Positions 37,082 through 45,170 of a stretch of DNA of 64,000 nucleotides are shown here, piece by piece. The position numbers were made by a program, and so were the translations under genes. Within the stretch, counting starts at the first letter, position 1, and each line of letters begins with the position of its first letter. This DNA is from an uncultured Parasphingopyxis sp. Lineage in GTDB: Bacteria > Pseudomonadota > Alphaproteobacteria > Sphingomonadales > Sphingomonadaceae. Below the pieces are notes generated by a model. It was given only the letters and a program-made list of their open reading frames with translations. It did not search any database and was not told the DNA's origin. The DNA lies in assembly GCF_937129435.1 (NCBI RefSeq), contig NZ_CAKZNF010000024.1, positions 1 through 64,000 of the forward strand, given 5' to 3'.

Positions 37082-38089
37082 ATGAAACCCGTGATTTTCG
37101 GTTGCGAGGGGCCGTGCCTCACCGATGACGAGCGCGCCTTTTTCAAGGATGCCGAGCCCGCGGGCTACATCCTGTTCGCGCGCAACGTCGAGGATCGCGA
37201 ACAGCTCCGCGCGCTGACCGATTCGCTACGTGAAATCGCCGGTCGTGACGATCTGCCGATCCTGATCGATCAGGAAGGCGGCCGCGTTGCCCGGATGAAA
37301 CCGCCGGTCTGGCCTGAATTCCCGGCCTGGGGCGTGTTCGACAAACTCTACGACGTTGCGCCGATGTCGGCGATCGAGGCGGCGCGGTGCAATGCGCACG
37401 CGATCGGGTTGACGCTGGCCGAGGTCGGCGTGACCGTCGACTGCCTGCCGCTCCTCGACGTGCGCCAGCCGGGCGCGAGCGACGTGATCGGCGACCGCGC
37501 GCTGGGCAGCGAGCCGATGCGGGTGGCGGCGCTCGGCCGGGCCGTGCTCGACGGACTCGCGCTTGCCGGGATCGCCGGGATCATGAAGCACATCCCCGGC
37601 CATGGCCGCGCGATGGTCGACACGCACAAGGACCTGCCCCGCGTCACGGCGAGCGCCGGGGAGCTGGAAAGCGATATCGAGCCGTTCGCCAAATTGTCGA
37701 ACACCAGAATGGCGATGACCGCGCATATCGTGTTCGAGGCGTGGGATCCGGACCGCTGCGCCACCTTGTCGCCGATCGTGATCGAGAAGGTCATCCGCGA
37801 AAGGATCGGTTTCGACGGCCTGCTCTTCTCCGACGATCTCGACATGAAGGCGCTGAGGGGCGACCGGGCCGGACTGGCGGCCAAGGTGGTCGAGGCCGGT
37901 TGCGACATCGCGCTCAATTGCTGGGCGCGAATGGACGAGATGATCGCGACCGTCGAACGGCTTCCCGATATCGCCGAAAAATCCCGCAAACGCCTCGAAA
38001 CCGCGATGGAAGGCATCCGGCCGGACTCACAGGCGGGCGACCTTCAAGAATTGATCGCCAAGCGGGATGCTTTACTCTCCCACGCATGA
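37082..38089 (+). CDS. nagZ: beta-N-acetylglucosaminidase NagZ
   Basis: Cytoplasmic glycoside hydrolase family 3 enzyme that removes GlcNAc from GlcNAc-anhydroMurNAc peptides in peptidoglycan recycling. 335 residues. ILIDQEGGRVARM near 60, the His-containing catalytic loop KHIPGHGRAMVDTHKDLP near 172 and the nucleophile Asp in LLFSDDLDMKAL near 248 are all present. It lies after two division-related SPOR genes and is coupled to scpA by ATGA. Confidence 0.95.
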   Translation: MKPVIFGCEGPCLTDDERAFFKDAEPAGYILFARNVEDREQLRALTDSLREIAGRDDLPILIDQEGGRVARMKPPVWPEFPAWGVFDKLYDVAPMSAIEAARCNAHAIGLTLAEVGVTVDCLPLLDVRQPGASDVIGDRALGSEPMRVAALGRAVLDGLALAGIAGIMKHIPGHGRAMVDTHKDLPRVTASAGELESDIEPFAKLSNTRMAMTAHIVFEAWDPDRCATLSPIVIEKVIRERIGFDGLLFSDDLDMKALRGDRAGLAAKVVEAGCDIALNCWARMDEMIATVERLPDIAEKSRKRLETAMEGIRPDSQAGDLQELIAKRDALLSHA

Positions 38090-38853
38090 ACGACCTGTCG
38101 ATCGAGAATTTCGAGGACGCGCCCGAAATCGCCGAAAGCCAGCGGCTGACGCTGGATATCGACGGCTGGGAAGGCCCGCTCGACCTGCTGCTGAGCCTCG
38201 CCCGCTCGCAAAAGGTAGACTTGCGCGAAATCTCGATCCTCGCGCTGGTCGAGCAATATCTCGCCTTCATCAACGATGCGAAAGCGCTGAAGCTCGAAAT
38301 CGCGGCCGATTATCTCGTGATGGCGGCGTGGCTCGCCTATCTCAAAAGCTGCCTCCTCCTGCCGCGCGAAGAGCAGGAGGACCCGAGCCCCGAGGAACTG
38401 GCGCTGCGGCTCCAGCTTCGCCTGCAGCGGCTGAACGCGATGCGCGAGGCCGGCGCCCGGCTGATGGCGCGCAACCGGATCGGCCGCGACGTCTTCCTGC
38501 GCGGTGCGCCCGAAGGCCTGCGCGTCATCCGCAAGAGCCAGTGGCAGGCCGATTTTTACGACCTGATTTCCGCCTATGGCCAGATCAAGGCGCGGACCGA
38601 GCCTGCCGTCCATGTCATCGCCCACCGCCCGGTGATGACGCTGGAAGATGCGCTGGTGCGGCTCGAACGGATGATCGGCACCGTGCCGGGCTGGTCGACG
38701 CTCAAGAGCTTCATGCCCGAGAGCGCCGATGGCGGCTATCGCAAGTCGGCGCTCGCCTCGAGCTTCGTCGCCGCGCTCGAACTGGCCCGGATGGGCAAGG
38801 CGCAGCTGCGGCAGGAAGAGGCGTTCGAAGACCTGATGGTCCGCGCGGCGTGA
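38086..38853 (+). CDS. scpA: segregation and condensation protein ScpA
   Basis: Kleisin of the SMC-ScpAB condensin complex, 255 residues. The N-terminal kleisin segment WEGPLDLLLSLARSQKVDL and YLVMAAWLAYLKSCLLLP near 78 are diagnostic. The C-terminal winged helix region holds FVAALELARMGKAQLRQEE. ATG 38086 overlaps nagZ, and the stop overlaps the GTG of scpB. Confidence 0.95.
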   Translation: MNDLSIENFEDAPEIAESQRLTLDIDGWEGPLDLLLSLARSQKVDLREISILALVEQYLAFINDAKALKLEIAADYLVMAAWLAYLKSCLLLPREEQEDPSPEELALRLQLRLQRLNAMREAGARLMARNRIGRDVFLRGAPEGLRVIRKSQWQADFYDLISAYGQIKARTEPAVHVIAHRPVMTLEDALVRLERMIGTVPGWSTLKSFMPESADGGYRKSALASSFVAALELARMGKAQLRQEEAFEDLMVRAA

Positions 38854-39431
38854 CGGACGAACCCAACGACGCCATCCGCGCCGTCGAGGCGGCGCTGTTC
38901 GCGGCTGAGGACGCGCTGACGCTCAACGACATCCAGCAGGCGGTCGGCCCCGATATCGAGGTCAAGGCCGCGCTCGAAACACTGGCCGAACATTATGCCG
39001 GTCGCGGCATCCATCTCGTCGAGCGCGGCAAGCGCTGGCATTTCGAAACCGCGCCCGATCTCGCCCATATCCTGCGCCGCGAGCGCGAGGAACCTCGCAA
39101 ACTGAGCCGCGCGGCGACCGAGACGCTCGCCATCATCGCCTATCACGAACCGGTCAGCCGGGCCGAGATCGAAGCCATTCGCGGGGTGCAGATTTCCAAG
39201 GGTACGCTCGACGTATTGATGGAGGCGGGCTGGATTCGCCCCGCCGGCCGGCGAGAAACGCCGGGAAGACCGTTAATTTACGCAACTACCCCTGTTTTTC
39301 TCCAGCATTTCGGGTTAGAGCATCGGCGCGACCTACCCGGTCTTGATGATCTCAAAGCTGCCGGGCTGCTCGATCCCGTGGATGAGGCGTTCGAATCGCT
39401 CGAACTGGAATCCGCCGAAGGGGACGACTAA
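38850..39431 (+). CDS. scpB: segregation and condensation protein ScpB
   Basis: Kite subunit of SMC-ScpAB, 193 residues with two winged helices. AVEAALFAAEDALTL at the start, then LSRAATETLAIIAYHEPVSR near 87, IRGVQISKGTLDVLMEAGWI and PGRPLIYATTPVFLQHFGL. The start is GTG 38850 (GTGA overlap with scpA). The tail of about 30 residues is acidic. Confidence 0.95.
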   Translation: MTDEPNDAIRAVEAALFAAEDALTLNDIQQAVGPDIEVKAALETLAEHYAGRGIHLVERGKRWHFETAPDLAHILRREREEPRKLSRAATETLAIIAYHEPVSRAEIEAIRGVQISKGTLDVLMEAGWIRPAGRRETPGRPLIYATTPVFLQHFGLEHRRDLPGLDDLKAAGLLDPVDEAFESLELESAEGDD

Positions 39432-39459
39432 CTAGGCTGCGGATAAGGAGAAATTTTCA

Positions 39460-39705
39460 ATGGCTATAGGTCCGTGGCAAATTGTGCTGATCGTTCTGCT
39501 CGTCGTCCTGTTTTTCGGGCGCGGCCGGATTTCCGAAATGATGGGCGATCTCGCCAAAGGCATCACCAGCTTCAAGAAGGGGCTGCGCGAGGATGAGGAA
39601 ACGACGCGTTCGGACGGCAGCGAGCCGCCGCGTATCGCGCCGCAACCCGCTCCGCCGGCGCCCGATTCCGCCGAAACGCGGACGGAAGACCGTCAGGCCA
39701 GCTGA
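39460..39705 (+). CDS. tatA: Sec-independent translocase subunit TatA
   Basis: 81 residues: a short N-terminal membrane helix (WQIVLIVLLVVLFFGRGRI), the hinge with FGRGRISEMMGDLAKGITSFKKGL, and an acidic/proline tail. It forms the translocation pore of the twin-arginine system. The start has AAGGAG 10 nt upstream. In this window the DUF1501 protein is a clear Tat substrate. The gap to tatB is 84 nt. Confidence 0.95.
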   Translation: MAIGPWQIVLIVLLVVLFFGRGRISEMMGDLAKGITSFKKGLREDEETTRSDGSEPPRIAPQPAPPAPDSAETRTEDRQAS

Positions 39706-39789
39706 TTTCGGCTGAACCGGCGAGGGGGTGAAGCGATCGGCGACGGTCGCCCTTCCATCCTTTTGCATTAGCAGGACGGCGCATTCGGC

Positions 39790-40230
39790 ATGTTCGATAT
39801 CGGTGCAACGGAATTGCTGCTTGTGGCGATTGTGGCTCTGGTCATCATCGGCCCCAAGGACCTGCCGCTCGCCATGCGCACGGCCGGTCGCTGGATCGGG
39901 CAGATTCGCGGGATGACCAAGCATTTTCGCGTCGGCATCGACGCGATGATTCGCGATGCCGAGATCGAGGAGCAGGAAAAGGAATGGGCCGCGCGCAATG
40001 AGAAGATCATGCGCGAGCATCCCGAGGGCGCGCCTGCCGAGGCGGCCGAAGGCGCCAAGCCCGCCAGCGATGCGCCGGTCATGAAGCCGCTCCCGGCGGA
40101 TGCGGCTGCACCGGACCAGCCGTCCGGGGTGGAAAACAGTGATGAGCCCCTGCCGGATGGAGCCCAGCCGGAAGCGGATGCGTCGCCCGCGTCGCCCGCC
40201 AAACCGGCCGATAAAGGCGATCGGTCATGA
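39790..40230 (+). CDS. tatB: Sec-independent translocase subunit TatB
   Basis: 146 residues. The N-terminal FDIGATELLLVAIVALVIIGPKDLPLAMRTAG is the TatB type (Glu in the membrane helix, GPKDLP hinge), with an amphipathic helix up to about 75 and a Pro/Ala/Glu-rich tail. It receives substrates in the TatBC complex. The stop overlaps the tatC start by 4 nt. Confidence 0.95.
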   Translation: MFDIGATELLLVAIVALVIIGPKDLPLAMRTAGRWIGQIRGMTKHFRVGIDAMIRDAEIEEQEKEWAARNEKIMREHPEGAPAEAAEGAKPASDAPVMKPLPADAAAPDQPSGVENSDEPLPDGAQPEADASPASPAKPADKGDRS

Positions 40231-41000
40231 GCGCGCGCGACGACGAACTCGACGACAGCAGCGCGCCGCTGCTCGATCACCTGATCGAACTCAGAAACCG
40301 GTTGCTCTGGTGCATCCTGGCCTTCGCCGTTGCCTTCGGCGTGTGCTTCTATTTCGCCAGCGAGATTTTCGAATTCCTCGTCCGCCCGCTGCAGGAGGCA
40401 TTTGGCGAGGGTGAAGGGCGGCTGATCTATACCCAGCTCTACGAAGCCTTTTTCGTCGAGATCAAGGTGGCGGTCTTCGGCGCATTCGTGATCGCCTTTC
40501 CGCTGATCGCGATGCAGCTATGGGCGTTCATCGCGCCCGGCCTCTACAAGAACGAGAAGCGCGCCTTCCTGCCGTTCCTTTTCGCGACGCCGGTCCTGTT
40601 CACGCTTGGCGCGGCGCTGGCCTATTATATCGTCATGCCGACGGCATTCCGCTTCTTCCTCAGCTATCAGGGCGATGTCGGGGGCGTGGACCAGGAAGCG
40701 CTGCCTGCGGTCGGCGAATATCTCTCGCTCGTGATGCGCTTCATCATCATCTTCGGCCTGTCCTTCCTGCTGCCGGTGTTGCTGCTGCTGCTGAACCGCG
40801 CCGGGATCGTGCAGCGCCAACAGCTGGTAAAGGCGCGGAAATATATCATCGTCGGCGCGTTCATCATCGGGGCGATCTTTACGCCCCCCGATCCGATCAC
40901 CCAATTGATGCTTGCAGTGCCGCTATGTCTGTTGTTCGAAATCACTCTGCTGATCATCCGGATCACCGACCGGCGACGCGCGAAAGCGGAGACGGCATGA
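40227..41000 (+). CDS. tatC: Sec-independent translocase subunit TatC
   Basis: 257 residues with six membrane helices. LLDHLIELRNRLLW at the N-terminus is the signal-peptide binding region. FAFIAPGLYKNEKR (near 95), FFLSYQ and ARKYIIVGAFIIGAIFTPPDPITQ near 205 are strongly conserved TatC segments. It recognises the RR motif. The last codon overlaps the phospholipase D gene by ATGA, which extends this operon. Confidence 0.96.
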   Translation: MSARDDELDDSSAPLLDHLIELRNRLLWCILAFAVAFGVCFYFASEIFEFLVRPLQEAFGEGEGRLIYTQLYEAFFVEIKVAVFGAFVIAFPLIAMQLWAFIAPGLYKNEKRAFLPFLFATPVLFTLGAALAYYIVMPTAFRFFLSYQGDVGGVDQEALPAVGEYLSLVMRFIIIFGLSFLLPVLLLLLNRAGIVQRQQLVKARKYIIVGAFIIGAIFTPPDPITQLMLAVPLCLLFEITLLIIRITDRRRAKAETA

Positions 41001-42703
41001 TCGCGGACGCCCTCTTCCTGAAAGAGGGCGAAGGGGGCGATACTCCCTATCCACCGCGCGACGGGTGCAAGGTCAAGCCGCTGATCGAAGCGGCCGAAAT
41101 GTATCCGGTGCTCGAGCGCGAAATCCTGAATGCCGAAAACAGCGTCTGGATTGCCTTTCGCGTTTTCGATCCCACCACGAAATTGCGATCGGACGAGGCG
41201 AAAGCGGCGGGCCATGAGATCTGGGCCGACCTGATCGAGGCGTCGGTGAAGCGCGGGGTCGAGGTGCGCATCCTGCTCACCGATTTCGAGCCGGTTCTGG
41301 CCGACTATCTCCATGCCGAAAGCTGGGCGAGTTTCCGCGTGTTCAAGGACCGGATGGACGGGTTGCCGGACGAGGTGCGCCGCCGGTTCCAGATGATCGT
41401 GATCCAGCATGAGGGCGAGATCGGATGGACCTGGCGGCAGTTGCTCCGGCTGAACCTGCGCAAGCGGATACGGCGCAAGATCTCCAAGCTGCTCGGCCGC
41501 CACAAGGACGATGAAGAGGTGTTCCATACACGGCCCGGCCTGTGGCGCTGGCTCGGCTGGGACGGCGACAAGCCAAACCGCTGGAAGCCGGGCCCGCCGC
41601 CGCGGCTTTGGCCGGCCACCTATCACCAGAAATGCGCGATCATCGACAACCGGTGCGCGATCCTGGGCGGGCTCGATCTCGACGAGCGTCGCTGGGACGA
41701 TGCGCGCCACCGGCAGCGCGCGGACGAAACCTGGCATGATGTCTCCTCGCGGGTCGAGGGCCGCATCGCCTGCGACGCTGCCGATCATTTCGTGACATTG
41801 TGGAATGAGGAGCTGCCGCGCTTTCGCGAGATTGTCGGCGAATGGACGAACGGTGCCGGCCGCCAGCTCGATCTCGATCCCCTCGACGAAATCGAACGGT
41901 GCGAATGGGAAGGCCAACCCGTTGGCGAGGCACGCTGCCAGTTGCTGCGGACGCGTTCGCGGTATTCGGGCTCGACATTCGCCATGGGCCCGGTTCCCCA
42001 TATCCGGGAGCTTGAGGAAGCGCACAAGCGGATCATCCTCGGCGCCCGCCGCTGCCTCTATATCGAGGCGCAGTTCTTCCGATCGACAAAGGCGGCGAAA
42101 TGGGTGATCGAGGCGCTGCGGCGCAATCCCGGGCTCGAAGTCATCATCCTGATCGCCAATGTGCCCGAAGAGATCGCGTTCGAAGGACAAAAGCGCCATC
42201 CCGTGCACAAGCACGGCGAATATCTTCAGGCACGCGCGCTGGGACGCATCTTCAAGGCGGGCGGGAAGGACAGGGTGGGTCTGTTCAGCATTGCCAAGCA
42301 GGAAAAGGCCAATGGCAAAGAGCGTCGCTACGAGAATAGCAGGGGAACGGCCTTCGGCTCCGGCGTGATCCATATTCACGCCAAATTGCTGATCGCGGAC
42401 ACCGATGCCTGCCTGTTGTCATCGGCCAATATCAACGGCCGCAGCTTCGAATGGGATACTGAACTGGGTTATCTCTGGACCGAAGCCGGCGATGCGATCG
42501 CGCAGTTCCGGCGGCGGCTATGGCGCCAGCTGTTCGATGGCGATGTGGGCGAGGGCGCCTGCCTCGCCGAATGGCGACAGGTTGCCGAGCAGAACAGGAC
42601 GGCAGAGCCCGGCGCGCGTCAGGGTTTTGTCATTCCCTATCAGCGCGGCCGGGCCCGGCGTTATGGGAACCCCTATTTCTGGATCCCCGATCGGCTTGTC
42701 TAA
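40997..42703 (+). CDS. phospholipase D family protein
   Basis: 568 residues with two HKD motifs: YHQKCAIIDNRCAILGGLDL (His210) and HIHAKLLIADTDACLLSSANI (His461). These form the shared active site of bacterial and eukaryotic PLDs that hydrolyse phosphatidylcholine-type phosphodiesters. The N-terminus has no signal peptide, so the enzyme is cytoplasmic or exported by another route. A basic segment near 160-175 separates the first lobe. The start overlaps the tatC stop, making it the last gene of the tat operon. The substrate cannot be read from sequence. Confidence 0.9.
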   Translation: MIADALFLKEGEGGDTPYPPRDGCKVKPLIEAAEMYPVLEREILNAENSVWIAFRVFDPTTKLRSDEAKAAGHEIWADLIEASVKRGVEVRILLTDFEPVLADYLHAESWASFRVFKDRMDGLPDEVRRRFQMIVIQHEGEIGWTWRQLLRLNLRKRIRRKISKLLGRHKDDEEVFHTRPGLWRWLGWDGDKPNRWKPGPPPRLWPATYHQKCAIIDNRCAILGGLDLDERRWDDARHRQRADETWHDVSSRVEGRIACDAADHFVTLWNEELPRFREIVGEWTNGAGRQLDLDPLDEIERCEWEGQPVGEARCQLLRTRSRYSGSTFAMGPVPHIRELEEAHKRIILGARRCLYIEAQFFRSTKAAKWVIEALRRNPGLEVIILIANVPEEIAFEGQKRHPVHKHGEYLQARALGRIFKAGGKDRVGLFSIAKQEKANGKERRYENSRGTAFGSGVIHIHAKLLIADTDACLLSSANINGRSFEWDTELGYLWTEAGDAIAQFRRRLWRQLFDGDVGEGACLAEWRQVAEQNRTAEPGARQGFVIPYQRGRARRYGNPYFWIPDRLV

Positions 42704-42710
42704 CGCGCGC

Positions 42711-42839
42711 CTATTCGGCTGCGTCCGTCACGGTTTCGCCGACGCTTTCGACATCTTCGCCCGCGCCTGCGATCGTGTTGCAGGCGGATACGAGAACGGC
42801 GCCGGCAATCATGGCGGCGGTGGCGATTTTCTTGATCAT
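42711..42839 (-). CDS. entericidin-type small lipoprotein
   Basis: 42 residues: MIKKIATAAMIAGAVLVSAC, then NTIAGAGEDVESVGETVTDAA. A lipobox VSAC and the N-T-[IV]-A-G-A-G-x-D core identify the entericidin A/B family of small membrane lipoproteins, which in E. coli are stress-controlled. ATG 42839 has AAGGAG 7 nt upstream. It converges with the phospholipase D gene (8-nt gap). A GGAAC element lies upstream on the same strand. Confidence 0.9.
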   Translation of the reverse strand: MIKKIATAAMIAGAVLVSACNTIAGAGEDVESVGETVTDAAE

Positions 42840-42890
42840 TTCGAACTCCTTGCGACCTTGAACGGGGCGACGGTGTCGCCTGTACCCATC

Positions 42891-42916
42891 AATGCGGGGA
42901 TGCCGTGTTCGGTTCC
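42891..42916 (-). promoter_or_regulatory. EcfG-type promoter candidate for the entericidin gene
   Basis: GGAAC at 42916-42912 followed after 17 nt by CATT (42894-42891). The alphaproteobacterial EcfG consensus is GGAAC-N16/17-CGTT, so the -35 is exact and the -10 has one mismatch. It lies about 50 nt upstream of the entericidin start, next to the general stress locus. Suggestive only. Confidence 0.3.
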
Positions 42917-42950
42917 CGCATACGGCAAGGAAATGATTGAAAAGGAGCGG

Positions 42951-43006
42951 AAAAATGTTGGGCCCGAAGGCGTTTCCGGGGGGAGGTAAACGCTTTCGGG
43001 CCCAAT
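42951..43006 (-). terminator. Rho-independent terminator of the nepR-phyP transcript
   Basis: On the minus strand a long stem, TTGGGCCCGAA-x-GCGTTT pairing with AAACGC-x-TTCGGGCCCAA, with an 11-nt loop, is followed by a T-run (CATTTTT) on its downstream side. It is about 140 nt past the stop of the PhyP-like gene and separates it from the entericidin gene. Confidence 0.8.
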
Positions 43007-43144
43007 AAGCGGATAGCAAGAGCGGGGGGGCAAAAGGTCGCTATCCGAACAAGAAAACGAGCCTCGGCCCTGTTGGTTCCCCGGCAGCGCAAAAAAATCG
43101 CCTCAAATGCGAAATTTTTTAAAAAAACGCCATATTTCAGAGAA

Positions 43145-44707
43145 TTAGAGTATTGGAATTTTGATCTCATAACGCGTTTCCGCGCTGTTCTGCTCGACCG
43201 GAGCGCGCAACTGGCGTGCCAGGCCCTCGATAACACGCCGGTATCGCGGATAGGCGGGAATATCGGGGGCCGCTTTGAGAGCCTCGGATTCGAGCGTCAG
43301 ACTTGCGCACTCCTCGTCGATCGGCTCGAGCTTGATCGACAGGTCGACCGCCTCGGCGCAGAAGAAGGACAGTTCGACCAGTTCGGTCAGGTAGAAACAG
43401 ACCGCCACGGCGATCTCCTGCGCCACCCGCACATCGACGATATCGAGCGATATCGATACCCGGACATGTTCGGGGCCGCCCTGTTGCAGCGTGGAAACCA
43501 GTTCTGAAACGATCGGCCGAAGCGACGTGCCGTCCGCCGCACCGTGATCGCCGAGCAGGTTGCGCTGGACGATCGCCAGCGCGTCGACGCGCCGTTTGAT
43601 CGATGCATAGGCCGTTGCCGTGTCGGCGTTGACCGCCGAACGCGCGTGAAGGTTCAGCAGGCTCGCCACGATCTGCAGGTTGTTCTTCACGCGATGATGG
43701 ACTTCGCGCGTCAGTCTCGCCTGCTCTCCCAGCGCGTTCGCCATCGCCGTTTCGTTGGCCTTGAGATCGCTGACGACGGCGTGGAACGCGGTACCGAGCT
43801 CGCGGATCTCGGCGGCGGGCGAGCGTGTCGCAGGCACGATAAAATCGCCTTCGTCATGGTTGAAGCGGGAGACCGCGCCCTGCAGCCGCGCCAGCGGCCG
43901 CAGGACAAGCCGGTTGACGGCGAACCAGCCGAGCAACGCGCCCGCCGCCCACATCAGCAGTGGCAAGATGATCGCCACCCATTCCGACGTTCTCAGCGGC
44001 ACGACCTCGAACGCGGCGTCGAACTCGATCTGGCCGTCGGCGAGCTGCTGCGTGCTGCGGACGGGGTTGGATGGAGCATCGCTCGACCAGGGGTGGACGA
44101 GGAAGCTCGTATCGCCCTGGCGGAGAGTGAACAGGTAATTTTCGATCTGCTCGATCGGCCGGGTCCGTTCGGCGACCGTGGACCGCGGCAGGATGGCAAG
44201 CCCGAAGGTACGGCCGTCTTCGGAGTTGACCCGGATGCGGATCGTGCCGGTTTCGCTGTCGAGCTGGGTGACGGCGAGGCGTCCCGGCGGGGCATCGAAG
44301 CGCAATGCCGCCGGGAAATTGTTGCTCGCGCAGATGAGTTCGCCGTTGCGGCGAAAGATCGCCAGCCGGACCTCGGCCTGTTCGATGTTCGAGAGCGTCG
44401 CCAGCAATTCCCGGCATTCGCCCGGGCTCGCGGCGTCGGGATCGACCGCTGTCGAAGCGACGCGCAGGCTGAGCGTGCTTCGCTCGATCGTCTCGGTCAT
44501 CCGCCGCGCGGCCAGTTCGGTGATCAACCGTGCCTCGTCGATCCGTTCGCCGCGGGCGTTGGAGGAAGCATCCCATGATGCGAACAGGGCGATCAGGCCG
44601 AGCGGAAACAGCGCCACCGCGAGCAGGATGAACGTCTTGATGCCTGTTGAAAGTCGACTCAGAAAGGAGATAGGACCGGGCCGCTCCTTCATCGCCAGTG
44701 GCGCCAT
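43145..44707 (-). CDS. phyP: PhyP-like HisKA_2 sensor protein with degenerate ATPase domain
   Basis: 520 residues: membrane helix (about 23-45), a periplasmic sensor region, a second helix (about 247-268), a HAMP-like linker, and a HisKA_2 dimerisation domain with REVHHRVKNNLQIVASLLNLHAR (phospho-acceptor His about 336). The C-terminal ATPase domain keeps its size but the N-box is TELVELSFFCAEA without Asn, and no DxGxG glycine motif follows. ATP binding is therefore doubtful. The position next to nepR matches PhyP of Sphingomonas, described as a PhyR phosphatase that represses the general stress response. It is in operon with nepR (18-nt gap). Confidence 0.8.
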   Translation of the reverse strand: MAPLAMKERPGPISFLSRLSTGIKTFILLAVALFPLGLIALFASWDASSNARGERIDEARLITELAARRMTETIERSTLSLRVASTAVDPDAASPGECRELLATLSNIEQAEVRLAIFRRNGELICASNNFPAALRFDAPPGRLAVTQLDSETGTIRIRVNSEDGRTFGLAILPRSTVAERTRPIEQIENYLFTLRQGDTSFLVHPWSSDAPSNPVRSTQQLADGQIEFDAAFEVVPLRTSEWVAIILPLLMWAAGALLGWFAVNRLVLRPLARLQGAVSRFNHDEGDFIVPATRSPAAEIRELGTAFHAVVSDLKANETAMANALGEQARLTREVHHRVKNNLQIVASLLNLHARSAVNADTATAYASIKRRVDALAIVQRNLLGDHGAADGTSLRPIVSELVSTLQQGGPEHVRVSISLDIVDVRVAQEIAVAVCFYLTELVELSFFCAEAVDLSIKLEPIDEECASLTLESEALKAAPDIPAYPRYRRVIEGLARQLRAPVEQNSAETRYEIKIPIL

Positions 44708-44725
44708 GATGCAATGGCCGGCGGG

Positions 44726-44911
44726 TTAACTGAGCTTGCCGAGGAGGTCGAGCATTTCGCTGGGGATTTGTTCCTTGGCCGCCTCGTCATAGACGCTGCG
44801 CAGGGCACTGGAGATATCCGTCCTGCCATTCGTTCGATGCCGCCGCGTACGCGCTGCGGATTTCGCATCATTCGCACCCTGACTGGTACCTGCTTTGCCG
44901 CCTGTCGCCAA
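44726..44911 (-). CDS. nepR: anti-sigma factor NepR
   Basis: 61 residues: a polar, basic N-terminus, then the NepR core ISSALRSVYDEAAKEQIPSEMLDLLGKLS. This is the two-helix pattern that binds EcfG or phospho-PhyR. No ATG or GTG is available in frame. The best start is TTG 44911, with GGGGA 6 nt upstream. It is followed by the PhyP-like gene on the minus strand and is divergent from phyR. In most alphaproteobacteria nepR is co-transcribed with ecfG, but here ecfG lies on the other side of phyR. Confidence 0.88.
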   Translation of the reverse strand: MATGGKAGTSQGANDAKSAARTRRHRTNGRTDISSALRSVYDEAAKEQIPSEMLDLLGKLS

Positions 44912-45029
44912 TGCTTGTCCCCGTACCCTTACCTGATGCGATCTAACCCTAGCCGCATCTTTCCTAGCACCGCAACAGTCAATCGACCGTTACACAATAC
45001 CGTTTTTTCGCAGACCCTGGAACGGATGA

Positions 45030-45054
45030 AACCATTTGCGCCGACGATTGTTCC
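45030..45054 (-). promoter_or_regulatory. EcfG-type promoter candidate for nepR-phyP
   Basis: GGAAC at 45054-45050, 16 nt, then GGTT at 45033-45030. One mismatch from GGAAC-N16/17-CGTT. It lies in the 259-nt gap between nepR and phyR, about 120 nt upstream of the nepR start, and would give autoregulation of the anti-sigma gene, as seen in other alphaproteobacteria. No match of similar quality is visible for phyR on the plus strand. Confidence 0.35.
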
Positions 45055-45170
45055 ATCCGGGAGCGGGACAATCTGCCCGCCGGCGATCCTGCCGGCAATG
45101 GGGACCGAGGAGATTGCATTCGCTCATCCGGCCAGCCATGTGGGAGGCCGTAAAAAAGGGAGAAACACGC

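Larger units (their letters stand above)
42840..43144. other. 305-nt gene-free stretch downstream of the PhyP-like gene
   Basis: Nearest the entericidin start it holds that gene's leader and promoter; the centre holds the terminator hairpin (42951-43006) and a second inverted repeat CGGATAGC/GCTATCCG at about 43011-43047. The right end, near 43085-43144, is strikingly A/T-rich (runs of A and T) against the G+C-rich surroundings. No coding frame looks real. Confidence 0.7.
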
